Source of the DNA: Cliona cf. orientalis | Lineage: Eukaryota > Porifera > Demospongiae > Clionaida > Clionaidae | Assembly (NCBI GenBank): GCA_963930775.1 | Contig: OZ005703.1 | Span: forward strand, 5,518,001-5,582,000 | DNA length: 64,000 nt | Direction: 5' to 3' | Part shown: positions 15,901 through 25,608 of the stretch, in pieces | How the letters are laid out: every line of letters starts with the position of its first letter | Position numbering within the stretch: the stretch's first letter is position 1 | Translations under genes and position numbers: made by a program | The notes under the pieces: model-generated | The model's database searches: none | Told to the model about the DNA's origin: nothing | What the model saw: only the letters and a program-made list of their open reading frames with translations

Positions 15901-18900
15901 GGCAGTTTCCAGGATTCTTAACAATTCCAGTAAGCTCTATTATAAGTGTTACTTATTCTCCAATTCATTGCATGATTACTTTTTATTTACCGTGATATAG
16001 ACCAACACTTATCAAGCCATTGCCATTACTGATGGTTCCCAATCCTATGCTGTGTATACCTATCGATGTGGAGACCTGCAGTGGCCTGGAGGAGCCACCA
16101 TTGGTTACAATGGAGGCCCAGTTGGAGGATTCTATGAAAACCATCCCTTATCTGGTGCTGCTGCAAACAGTATCGCTTGCATTAACACTGGTGTGACAGA
16201 GTGGTCCAATGTGATCTACAATGTCAGCATTGATACATACATCCCCACTGGTCAACCACCTACTAATGAATCTGGTAAGTTACCGTAATAGTTGACCATG
16301 AATCATGTGGAATATTTGCATGATCTAAGATTGCTGGATCAAAAAAATTAAAAAGTGGCAGTAAATTCCTGTGTATATGTAGACGTTAAAGGGTTTACAT
16401 CTTGTGTGCACTCGTCCAATCAAATCCTTTGTCTTTTGCTATTTTCCAGGGCTTCCCTATATCTCACTGGGGACAACAGATGGAGTTGAGAGAGAATACG
16501 TTGGCCACTTTGATGATGGAGTCTCACATGCCATCCATATTCCCAATGGATTCCCATTTGGAAATTTTATTCACTCCTCTGTTTATGTAAGTAATATAAA
16601 TTATCAGTTATAATTATGTCCAAGATTGAACACTGATATTAACTACTAGAGCTTAGTAGTAGCTAAGAGTTAATATTCTGTGCATAACAGATTGGAACCA
16701 ATGGTATCTTCTCATTCTCTGCACCATTCTACTCGGCAGTGGCTGTGGCTTTCCCCAGCTCACTAAGCACAGTAGCTAATGCATATCTTGTGGCACCGTA
16801 CTGGGATGATGTAGATATACGTCTGGCTGGAAACATCTCTTATGAGGTGCATTCAAGGAGCAGCAATAATCCTGGATCCATCCAACTGCTTGATCAGATT
16901 GGCCAATTTGTAGAAGACTCGACTGGTGATCCGTTTCAGGGAGACTGGATGCTGGTTGCTGAATGGGAGGAAGTCCATCCTTGGCCACATGGTTTGGACA
17001 ATCCAATATTCCAAATTTTCTTTCCGGAATTGGTCCTGGTAAATTAAATTATGCACAGAGTTAGTGTAGAATATCAAAATTTTTTATAATTTTACACACA
17101 AGGAATTGGTTTTTTTTTATTGGTGTCGCAAAAGCTTGATTTATGATCTACAGTTAGCTACCTTCATATTGTGCTCGATTAGCATGCACAGTCTATGAAA
17201 TTATTTTTTCTCTCCCAGAACAACACTTGGCAAGGACTTGTGATAACTGATGGTGCCACTTCATATGCTGTCTTCACCTATCGCTGTGGAGACATGAACT
17301 GGGCTTATGGTCCAACCATTGGATTCAATGCTGCTGGAGACTACTATGTCAACCATCCCAATACTGGCAGTACAAGTGGCGAGGAGATTGCCTGTCTTAA
17401 CTCTCCTACAAGCCAGTGGTACAACTTGGTGTATGAGATCAGCCTACCAAATGCCACCAACCTGACAGCTGAGCTACCTACTGTCGAGCCACGTAAGACT
17501 GCTATTACCGTATAGCCGGAAATATTGGCGGGCATTAAATTTGGCGGTTGAGTCCAAAATCGCAATTGAAAGAATATTAATTTGGTGGTTCGGTACGGGA
17601 TTGCCATACGTATATATGCGAGTAGGAATTTTTGGCGGATTTTAATTTGGCGGTTGTAATAATAGACCGCCAAACCGCCAAATTTTCCGGCTGTATGGTA
17701 TGATTAATTTTTATAGTAACAGCAGTTCTAGATATGAGGTAATAATATATTATCATTTATAGCTCAAAGTAGGTACCTAGGAATTTTGGAGTTCACAAAC
17801 AGCACAGCAACCTCAGGCACTCTACCTCCCTGTCAGAACTGTACTGTTGCCATCACTGTTCCAGGAAATGGATTTCCCTTTGGTTCTTACTATCATTCAA
17901 CCATTTATGTAAGCGGAGTCAATTACTTGCTATAAAAGTGAACACTCATATGACATCATGATATTATAGGTTGGCACAAATGGAATCTTCTCCTTTGGTA
18001 GAGATTTCCGTCAGGATATACCTGAAGCGTTTCCTTCAACTGATGCTGAAATCTACTTTTCTTACCTTGTGGCTCCCTACTGGTCTAATATTGACACACG
18101 TTTGGATGGTCAAGTCAACTATGAAGTGTACGTGGTGGGAGAGAGTATCACATCAGGTGAATATCTTGGACGTGTTTCTGCTCTCATCAACTCAGAGCGA
18201 GATCCTGCCTTTACTGGGAACTGGATGATAGTGGTGACCTGGGATGGAGTGCACCCCTTCCCTCATGGAAACTCTGCTGAACAAGATAGAGTTGATCCAT
18301 ATCTTCAATCAGTGAGTACTAAAGACTTGCAATCTTTGGTGTATAATGATATGTCCATTATTAGAGTTAAAATTAGCAGCTAGCTCAATGATGGCATCCT
18401 AAAGCAACTTATCTAGCCTGCTGTGTTTGTCTCTTTGCTTAGATGAACACCTTCCAAGGCATCCTGATCACTAACGGCACAAAGTCTTACTCTGTGTTCA
18501 CCTACGAGTGTGATCAGATGGAATGGTCTGATGAGGCTACCATTGGCTTCAATGCCGGTGGAGAGTACAATGCCTCCCACCCTCTCAGTGGCACTCTCCT
18601 TGCCAATGCCGTTGACTGTCTCCACATCAATATAAATGAGACAGTGAATAACATAATCTATGACCTTGTCCGTGGAGAACTGAATGTTGGCACCACCCCA
18701 CCTCCCCCATCTTCTCTAGGTGTGCTTGGACATTATATTGTGCTGTGAATTAATTCAAAATCATTAATGTACATGTGCATGTATAGGTTCCTGTGTGGCT
18801 GCTGGATACTCTGACTGCTGTGAGGATGGCGTTTGCCTTGGGCATATTCTAGACTGCTTCTGTGATGAATTCTGTTACAATTTTGATGACTGCTGCAGTG

Positions 18901-21900
18901 ACATCACTGATGTTTGCTCTATCGGTAAATTAATGTTATCTGTTTGATCAACCATGCTTGATCTCTATCTGAAAGTGATATATTTAGGTTGTACCCTTTA
19001 GTAATTTAAATTAAATGTGAAGCTCCCCACATGGATCCGATAGGAATTATTGATTAGCCATCTAATTTACTTCATGCATGTTATTTTGCACTCAAGTTAT
19101 ACAGCAACATTTAATACATTTAGCCATTGTTTCCTAATGGGATGCCCAAATCAGTGATGAAACTTTCTTTTCTTGCGAGAGCAAATGATTTATGTATAAT
19201 AATTATTAACCCTACTTGCATAATCTGATTCATATTTTTTTTTTCACTTCTGCTCTCATAACGATGAAACAGAGGCACCACAAGGTAAGTGAATATTTAA
19301 ATAACCACACCCAAAGAGTGTACATGTCCATTTTGTTTTAATTAGGAAATGACACCTACCTTATTTTTGGAAGTATTCAGCTGTTGACCCGTGTTGGTCT
19401 GACAGGAAGTGACCTTCACGTTCTTGTCCACCAGCCTAACACAGCTGTACTAGGAGTAGATTTTGACTATCGGTAAGTTACTTTCTAGGAGTGCAGTATC
19501 CTCTTAACTTTAGACAACTGATATAGTGATAAATAATGGCTTACTTTTGTGATTCAATTCAGGCGTGGTTACCTCTACTGGTCTGAGGGTATTGGTGATG
19601 TGATATATCGATCGGGCATGGATGGTTCCAATATTGAAGTTCTGTTGAACACGAGTATTGATGTGGTTGGTAAGTGAATTCAGCTGAGTCCAAAACATAT
19701 TAAATTTTACCAATCCATGTTTAATTCACTGTAGATGATATTTCAATGGACTGGATTGGTAACAATCTTTATTGGACTGATGCTGTACATGCTCGGATTG
19801 AAGTCATGGATATGGACACTGGGTACCGCATGGAGCTAATGAGAACGGGAGCCAACACAATACCAAGGGCAATTGCAGTCGACCCCAGTACCAGGTAATC
19901 TGAGTTCTCCAGCAGTATTCGTAGTTAAATTAAACATTTAGTTAATTGTGAGATAATTTGGCCTTGATTCTAGAGTAATGTATTGGACTGACTGGGGTGA
20001 TGAAGCAAGGATAGAAACAGCATCAATGGATGGCTCAGACCGAAGAGTCCTGCACAATACTGAGCTCACCTGGCCTAATGGTCTCACTATTGACTACCCA
20101 GCTCAGAGAATCTACTGGGTGGATGCTTTCGAAGATAAAATAGAGTACTCAAATGTCGATGGCAGTGGAAGATTTTTGCTTCTCTCTGACCTAGACCACC
20201 CATTCTCTATAACTCTGGAGGGTAATCTACTCTTCTGGACAGATTGGATAAACAATGCCATTCATGCCACTCATAAGATCTCAAGTACTGGTGCTAGCTT
20301 TGTTTATAACAACCTTCGAGATAGACCTTTCGGAATTGAAGCAGTTACCCCAATCCGCCAAGCCCTAAATAGTAAGTATAACCTTTGTTTTTCACAGACA
20401 CTCTAAATATTATTTGTTATCATAACTTTCAGTAACAAATCCATGTGATGGTACATCGTGTAGCTACATGTGTCTGTTGAGCTCGACTGATCAAAATGGC
20501 TACAGCTGTGCATGTCCAGATGGCTATGAACTCTCTTCCAATAATGCTGACTGCACATGTAAATTAATCACTCTTATGCATGGATATTAGATTAGATATT
20601 GATTATCTGTTGTTAACAGTTGTTGGTACTCTACCTCCACCGACTGCTGTTGGCTCATGTGCTGATGCTGGATACCAGAACTGTTGTATCGCTGGCTACT
20701 GTGCCGGAAATCCTCCAACCTGCAGCTGTGATGTAGCCTGCTATCTGCGAGGAGATTGCTGCCCTGATGCAAATATGACATGCCCTCGTGGATCGTGTGC
20801 AGCTGCTGGTTACAGAGCATGTTGCACTGATGGTGGTACTTGCCAAGGGAGTGCAGGGTGCTTCTGCGACTACGCTTGCACCTTCTTTGGTGACTGTTGC
20901 TTCGATTTTGAGGACCTCTGTCCGACTAGTGTTGGCACAGTGGTAGGCTCTTGTGCTGCTGCTGGATACAGTACATGTTGTGATGATGGATCAGAGTGCT
21001 TGGGCACTCCTGCCAACTGCAAGTGTGATGCTGAGTGCAGGGATCATAGAGACTGCTGTGCTGATATCGGTTCAACATGTCCAGTTGGCCGTAAGTTTGT
21101 AATGAATTGATGAAGTGTCATTGCAATCATGTTAATGCTTTTTTATTTCTTTGCAGCTCCTGGAAACTTCACAGTTCAAATGAGTAAGTGAAGCTAATAA
21201 TATTATTGCATTATACCTTATCTTTTATTCTCAAATACTTAGCCTGGTTGCCATTCTTGACCTTGCGTTCAACACCTGGTGTAGTTACTAATTCAGTTCC
21301 ACGAGCTGATGATGGTAGTTCTCTTGCCATTCCCATACCCACTGGATTCCCCTTTGGAAACTCCAACCAGTCTGTTGCTTATGTAAGGATCAAAATTTCT
21401 TATTAGTTAGGCTAGTTGATAATCAATGATTAATAATATTATGTTTCTGTATCTTGTAGATTGGTACAAATGGAGTGATTTCTTTCCAGCAACCCTTCAC
21501 CTACCACATTCCTTCTCTTTTCCCTTCTTCTCTAAGCTTTGTCTCATCGGCTTACCTTCTTGCTCCATTTTGGAGTGACGTAGACATATCCGTTTACGGT
21601 TCGATATTCTATGAAGTACACAGTGGTTCTGACTCCTTGCTGATCCAGCAAGTGAACAATTTCATTTCAAACCATACTGAAACTGACTTTAATGGCACGT
21701 GGATGTTGGTAGTCCAATGGGATGCGGTTCGTGAATTTCCAGGATTTTTGACAATTCCAGTAAGCTCTAGTGATTTTGATCATTATTTTCAAGGGTGCAC
21801 TGATCATGGATTATTGTTTTATTGTTTTACGTAGACCAACACATATCAAGCCATTGCCATTACTGATGGTTCCCAATCCTATGCTGTGTATACCTATCGA

Positions 21901-24900
21901 TGTGGAGACCTGCAGTGGCCTGGAGGAGCCACCATTGGTTACAATGGAGGCCCAGTTGGAGGATTCTATGAAAACCATCCCTTATCTGGTGATGCTGCAA
22001 ACAGTATCGCTTGCATTAACACTGGTGTGACAGAGTGGTCCAATGTGATCTACAATGTCAGCATCGGTATGTTCTTTCCTACTGGTCAACCAATAACCAC
22101 TGAAACTGGTGAGCTTTATCGCATGCTAGCAATTCTAGGGCTCATAATAATTGCGAGTTTATGTCTATAGCTTCACTCTTGTCTTATGATATACATTGTG
22201 CACTAGTGAATGCAACCACATCGCCCTTCACCTCACAATCACCCATGACGACTCAATCCCCTACTTCACAACCAACAACAGCTTCTCCTACTACAACGAA
22301 CAATATCACACTGCAAACAACAACTCTGCTGACTTCAGGTCCCACAACTGGGCAACCTCAGACCACTCAGCCAACAGGTGCCACAACTACACCACAGCTA
22401 AGTAAGTGCTGTGTGTATCATCATAATTAATATCTAGCAAAGTTCAGTGCACATCTTTGTTGTTAAGAGAAGTTGTTACCGTGACAGTCACAGGATGAGC
22501 TTCGAATTCTCAAATTGCCACATATCTCATTGCATTCGGTTCTGTTGTTTTGCACCCAAAGATGTCAAGGTCTAGATGTCATAATGAGTGAAAAGTGTAA
22601 TTCAAGAGTTAGAAACTAAGGGCTTAAGAGCTATTAGTCCTTCCCTGAACTATGATGGCCCATGCATTGATAGGACAGGTAGCATGTGCAACTGAGGCAA
22701 CCCATAACCTGTTTTCACTGTGCATGCATGCATGGGTGGTGCAGCTGGTGCTTGTGGTCCTCATCTAGTGCTTAGTAACTGAAGGAAAATGAGTCACTTT
22801 AATTTTTCGTTATTCATGATCAGTTAATTACAACTATTATCAGTATGCCAATATAATATATATTGTAGTCCAGATGGTGAATAATAAACTGGTATATTTT
22901 GCACCTAATACTTGTCCCATAGGAGCTCTCATGATTAGCTACACTAATTCATACACTCTATAATATGCACAGTATTACGAAGTACCCAATTGGGATAAGT
23001 ACTATTACGTGGAAATGTTCCAGGTTGTTATCCATAAACCTTGTAGCTATGTTCGTCATACCGATAGTAGTTATAATTAACTGGATTATGACAACTATGA
23101 TGAGATAGGTGGTAGTGTGTGGAACCAACGCAACCCACTTTAGATAAAATTAATGTGATCCACTTGTTTTGGGTGTATGTTCATTGGCCATGCTTATCAG
23201 CACCTGGTAATACTGTACACTGTTGACTGATGCACTCAATGGCATGTTGTATGAGCCGGGTAAATGGTGTTCTGTAGAACACTCGATTGTATACAATTTA
23301 AAACATACACCTTATGATCAATGTTTACGATATTATAGGTGCTCCTGGCTCAGTTGATGGCCTTTCTGCTGTATCTCCTGATGGATCTGTCACTACATTG
23401 ACTGTGACATGGAGTGCCCCAGCCCAGCCAAGTGGAACAGTCTCCCAGTACTTTATCATAGTTACAAACTATTCCCTTGCTTTAGTTACAAACAAGACTG
23501 TATCTGGTATCACTACCTCAACCAGTGTGACTGGCCTGGGTAAGTTCTTGGGAAGAAAAGCTTTGGTGTAACTACTCCCCACTAGTCTAAACAATGATAA
23601 TTAATTTTGCATGATTACCAGATATTGCTCTGCGTCTCTATGTGTTTGCACTCAATTACTATATTACTGCTTATTTACTTTTGTTTTCCAGGTCCCTTTA
23701 TTCCATACAATGTGACTGTGATCGCATCAAATGCAATTGGTAACAGTACTCCAATGTCTATTCTCAGCTTCACTCAAGAAGGAGGTCAGTGATTATTCAT
23801 TGGCAGTTGCATATTGTCACGGTTGACTGCTGGATGATATGGTGTGGATGATGAAACTTTGCAGGGGTTGTCATTTGAAAATTGATCTCATCTTAAGGGT
23901 TATTAAAATTTGGGCACAGTTCATTTAGTTCCAAATTCCTTTTCTTTTGGCTATCACTGGGGGAAACTACAATAACAAACTCCTCTTAACACTGATATTC
24001 CTCCAAATTAAAGAGTTGTACATGTATCTGTCCATCACAGTGCCCCCAGTTCCACCTTCCAATATCAAGGTTGAGGCCGAATCCGATACCAAGCTAACAG
24101 TTACCTGGGATGCTTTGACTCCAGAGGAAGCCTGGGGATTTGTTACCTACTACACTGTTTCCTACAAGAAACCCACAGCCTCTGATACTGGCCTTGGCAT
24201 GGAGATAAGTGTCGCAGGCATCGAAACCTCACTTCAGATTGAAGGTCTCGACCCGAATCAGGACTACATCATTGTCATGTGGGCAAATACAACTGCTGGT
24301 ATGGGAGAACAATCCAAACCAATATCTACCAAAAGTGAGTGATCACATCTATGAAGAAATTAATATGCCGTATTTCTTCCAAAAATTCGGCCCTTCTAAT
24401 TATTCGGCACCCTTTACCGAATGATTGAAAATAGTCGGCAAAGGTCGTCACGCGTATATGCTATAAACGGGAATAGAATGCGCGCGAACGCAGACAGAAT
24501 GTTGAATAATAATATTATTAACCTCTAAAAATTCGGCGAAGCTAAAGCAATATTATTATTTTCATGCCGAATGTTTAGAAGAAGTACGGTAGAATGAACT
24601 TGAGAGTTTAATTTATCCCATGTAGCATCTACTGGCACTGTTGTTGGTGGTGCAAAAATCAGTGGTGGTGGCATAGCCGGGATCTTGGTTGGAGCTATTG
24701 TAGGACTAGTCGTGCTTGTTTTGGTGGTACTAATTGCTGTCTGGATGTTCAGAAAATACAAGAAGAAATCTGTGGCGGGCTATGATTTCTTGTAAGCCAA
24801 CAATGAAATAACTACACGTATAATAATATTATGACTACCTATAATATTATTATTATGGATAATCACGATTGTGAAATAAAAATACTGATCATTTTAAATG

Positions 24901-25266
24901 ATTGGTACCTTCATGCATGCTCGAGCTCATCGATGCATTACTGTTACTATTATTGTGAATCTTAATTCCAGTAGTGACTCAGCTTCAATGACCAGTGAAA
25001 CCAGCAGTGGAGATTTCAGGCCAAGAATGGACTCCTATCAGTCAAAATTCAAGAAGAAGCAGCTACAGCTAGAAGAAGTTGAAGGCAAAGTGAAGCCCAC
25101 CAGCTACAAGCCTATGGGTGGAGTGACGTCATTTGAGAATCCCTTGTATGAATCCAATCCTCAGCCAGAGGTATTTGCACTGCCAGGGGTAGCTTCCTAT
25201 GCAGATGATTCTTCTAAGACGTATGTGAACGTTGGTGAAGAAAAGGTGGATCTGAGTAAACTGTGA
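20..25266 (+). CDS. Giant modular NIDO/SMB/YWTD/EGF/FN3 single-pass receptor, 5' partial, 74 exons in window
   Basis: A single open frame of 15555 nt results when 74 exons with GT..AG borders are joined (exon lists are in the unit entries). It encodes 5184 residues plus a stop at 25264-25266. Order in the window: partial unit 1, complete units 2-4, Thr/Ser/Pro stalk, two FN3, one transmembrane helix, cytoplasmic tail. In total there are 11 NIDO domains (the first partial), 16 somatomedin B domains, 4 YWTD propellers and 4 EGF domains. NIDO plus YWTD plus EGF recalls nidogen; YWTD-EGF plus a cytoplasmic FxNPxY-like motif recalls LDL-receptor relatives. Function is inferred: a very long adhesive or endocytic surface receptor. 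No start codon or signal peptide is visible, so the gene continues upstream. Splice borders are my reading of the sequence, supported by identical exon lengths in all copies and by the frame closing exactly. Confidence 0.9.
3912..4636 (+). other. Long intron between units 1 and 2
   Basis: The intron is 725 bp, against 171 and 175 bp at the equivalent positions between units 2-3 and 3-4. The extra sequence is AT-rich with no convincing reading frame and no recognised element; an old insertion is likely but I could not define its ends. Confidence 0.55.
4637..10628 (+). CDS. Repeat unit 2 (complete): NIDO-C, NIDO-A, SMB, YWTD, EGF, 3 SMB, NIDO-B
   Basis: Exons: NIDO-C 4637-4773, 4897-5244, 5394-5667; NIDO-A 5734-5879, 5939-6280, 6431-6707; SMB 6779-6916; microexon 7797-7808; propeller 7879-8005, 8086-8192, 8253-8412, 8524-8921; EGF 8996-9121; three SMB 9173-9643; microexon 9707-9733; NIDO-B 9793-9932, 9984-10283, 10355-10628. 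They sum to 3804 nt, exactly 1268 codons, with no exonic indel against the other units. NIDO domains show the family pattern G-T-N-G-(I/V), a Y-(L/F)-(V/L)-A-P-(Y/F)-W core and W-D/E-E/G-V-(H/R). The donor after 8412 reads AA|GTGAGC where unit 1 has AG|GTGAGT, changing one Arg codon to Lys. The intron before the 12-nt microexon has grown to 880 bp. Confidence 0.88.
6917..7796 (+). other. Long intron before the microexon in unit 2
   Basis: This intron is 880 bp, against 88, 344 and 348 bp in units 1, 3 and 4. The extra middle part (roughly 6960-7740) holds no recognised coding sequence. A transposon remnant is plausible, but I saw no clean terminal repeats. Confidence 0.5.
10800..16274 (+). 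CDS. Repeat unit 3 (complete): NIDO-C, NIDO-A, SMB, YWTD, EGF, 3 SMB, NIDO-B
   Basis: Exons: NIDO-C 10800-10936, 11060-11407, 11556-11829; NIDO-A 11904-12049, 12112-12453, 12594-12870; SMB 12942-13079; microexon 13424-13435; propeller 13502-13628, 13731-13837, 13898-14057, 14164-14561; EGF 14624-14749; three SMB 14815-15285; microexon 15353-15379; NIDO-B 15439-15578, 15630-15929, 16001-16274. Exon lengths equal those of unit 2. NIDO-C, together with its first intron (10937-11059), appears identical to unit 2 (4774-4896), whereas unit 4 has an unrelated intron there. This points to recent gene conversion or unequal exchange between units 2 and 3. Confidence 0.88.
16450..22108 (+). CDS. Repeat unit 4 (complete, last): NIDO-C, NIDO-A, SMB, YWTD, EGF, 3 SMB, NIDO-B
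   Basis: Exons: NIDO-C 16450-16586, 16691-17038, 17219-17492; NIDO-A 17763-17908, 17970-18311, 18443-18719; SMB 18787-18924; microexon 19273-19284; propeller 19346-19472, 19563-19669, 19735-19894, 19974-20371; EGF 20433-20558; three SMB 20620-21090; microexon 21157-21183; NIDO-B 21243-21382, 21460-21759, 21835-22108. The end of NIDO-B has diverged (M-F-F-P-T-G-Q-P near its C-terminus), and splicing then runs into the stalk exon rather than another NIDO-C. That marks this as the final unit and fixes the natural unit boundary after NIDO-B. The intron 17493-17762 carries a MITE absent from the other units. Confidence 0.88.
17508..17698. mobile_element. MITE in an intron of unit 4
   Basis: The ends are inverted repeats: left CCGTATAGCCGGAAATAT, right complement CCATACAGCCGGAAAATT. 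Internal GGCGGTT / AACCGCC stretches extend the hairpin. The element is about 191 bp, flanked by TA on both sides. The same intron in units 2 and 3 lacks it, so the insertion is younger than the unit duplication. No coding capacity. Superfamily not assigned. Confidence 0.75.
22207..22401 (+). CDS. Thr/Ser/Pro-rich mucin-like stalk exon of the giant receptor
   Basis: This 195-nt phase 1-1 exon encodes about 65 residues dominated by Thr, Ser, Pro and Gln (for example T-T-Q-S-P-T-S-Q-P-T-T-A-S-P) with N-x-T sites. Such a composition normally carries dense O-glycans and acts as an extended spacer. It links the last NIDO-B to the first FN3 domain. It begins after the AG at 22205-22206 and ends before GTAAGT at 22402. 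The exon is short and low in complexity, so its exact borders are a little less secure than those of the repeat exons, but both splice phases fit. Confidence 0.8.
22402..23338 (+). other. Long intron between stalk and FN3-1
   Basis: A 937-bp AT-rich stretch between donor GTAAGT and an acceptor ending TTATAG. I see no gene or recognisable repeat in it. Confidence 0.6.
23339..24334 (+). CDS. Two membrane-proximal FN3 domains of the giant receptor
   Basis: FN3-1 is encoded by exons 23339-23539 and 23692-23784; FN3-2 by exon 24041-24334. Each domain is 294 nt (98 residues). Both show the fibronectin type III pattern: Pro-rich start, L-T-V-T-W core Trp in strand B, a tyrosine near strand C (Q-Y-F or Y-Y-T-V-S-Y), a Leu-rich strand E turn (V-T-G-L or I-E-G-L) and Y-x-V-x-V/I-x-A-x-N near the end. 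The outer borders are phase 1. The region is membrane-proximal, a usual place for FN3 spacers in animal receptors. Confidence 0.85.
24364..24591. mobile_element. TIR element in the intron before the TM exon
   Basis: The left end (GCCGTATTTCTTCCAAAAAT) pairs imperfectly with the complement of the right end (ACCGTACTTCTTCTAAACAT), both followed by TCGG. The element is about 228 bp with no reading frame. Short non-autonomous DNA transposon is the simplest reading. Confidence 0.6.
24626..24791 (+). CDS. Transmembrane exon of the giant receptor
   Basis: After a Thr/Gly-rich lead, this exon encodes a hydrophobic helix of about 25 residues beginning G-G-G-I-A-G-I-L-V-G-A-I-V-G, followed by a basic stop-transfer stretch R-K-Y-K-K-K. 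It predicts one membrane span with the modules outside and the C-terminus in the cytosol. The small-residue spacing (G-x-x-x-G type) is compatible with helix-helix dimerisation; that is inference. The exon ends in phase 2 at GTAAGC. Read-through would instead give a stop three bases later, so intron retention here would produce a receptor with almost no cytoplasmic tail. Confidence 0.82.
24972..25266 (+). CDS. Cytoplasmic tail exon with FxNPxY-like endocytosis motif, and stop codon
   Basis: This last exon encodes about 98 residues, rich in Ser, Lys, Glu and Pro, ending K-V-D-L-S-K-L-stop. The codons at 25132-25149 spell F-E-N-P-L-Y, which matches the F-x-N-P-x-Y motif of LDL receptor and LRP tails. 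In those proteins the motif binds PTB-domain adaptors and drives clathrin-mediated uptake. Other tyrosines (Y-Q-S-K-F, Y-K-P-M, Y-V-N-V) could be phosphorylated. The YWTD-EGF ectodomain together with this motif suggests an endocytic receptor; no ligand can be named. No clear AATAAA signal was seen soon after the stop. Confidence 0.85.
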
Positions 25267-25608
25267 TTGGCATAGCTACCATATCACTATCTATTGAACC
25301 CTAAAATTTTTTAAAATGATTATTACTGTACATGTATAATATAGCTATAGTCACTATGCACTTATGATATACAGGCTGCTTTATTTTGTGCTTAGCAACA
25401 CCCATTAGTTTTTATACACTCGCAAACATTTTTTACATTAATGATTGCGCAATAATCTGCTCGGCCGTGCGCATGCGTAGAGCCCATACCGGATAAAGAC
25501 TTCAATAACTTTGATAATAATAATTAACACCATCCTCTTCCCCTACCAGCGAATACGCCCCTCTTTGTGTTTTTGTTGAGCATCGCATTCTGTTCATATT
25601 ATGGTAAA
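25267..25608 (+). other. Short intergenic region between the giant receptor and GPCR A
   Basis: Only 342 bp separate the stop codon of the giant receptor from the first ATG of GPCR gene A. The stretch must hold the 3' UTR of one and the promoter and 5' UTR of the other. A TGCGCATGCG sequence lies near 25467. No TATA box is evident. Confidence 0.5.

Noticed and set aside
1299-21000. Several minus-strand frames of 60-110 codons opposite the propeller and SMB exons (for example near 2429-2641, 8287-8637, 14803-15120)
   Set aside because: They lie opposite confirmed exons, recur at the same place in each unit, and their His/Gln/Cys-rich composition is what antisense of the repeats gives.
20-22108. 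A CRISPR-like or satellite array as explanation for the 6 kb periodicity
   Set aside because: The period is 5.5-6.2 kb with protein-coding exons under constraint and variable introns, which is intragenic domain duplication.
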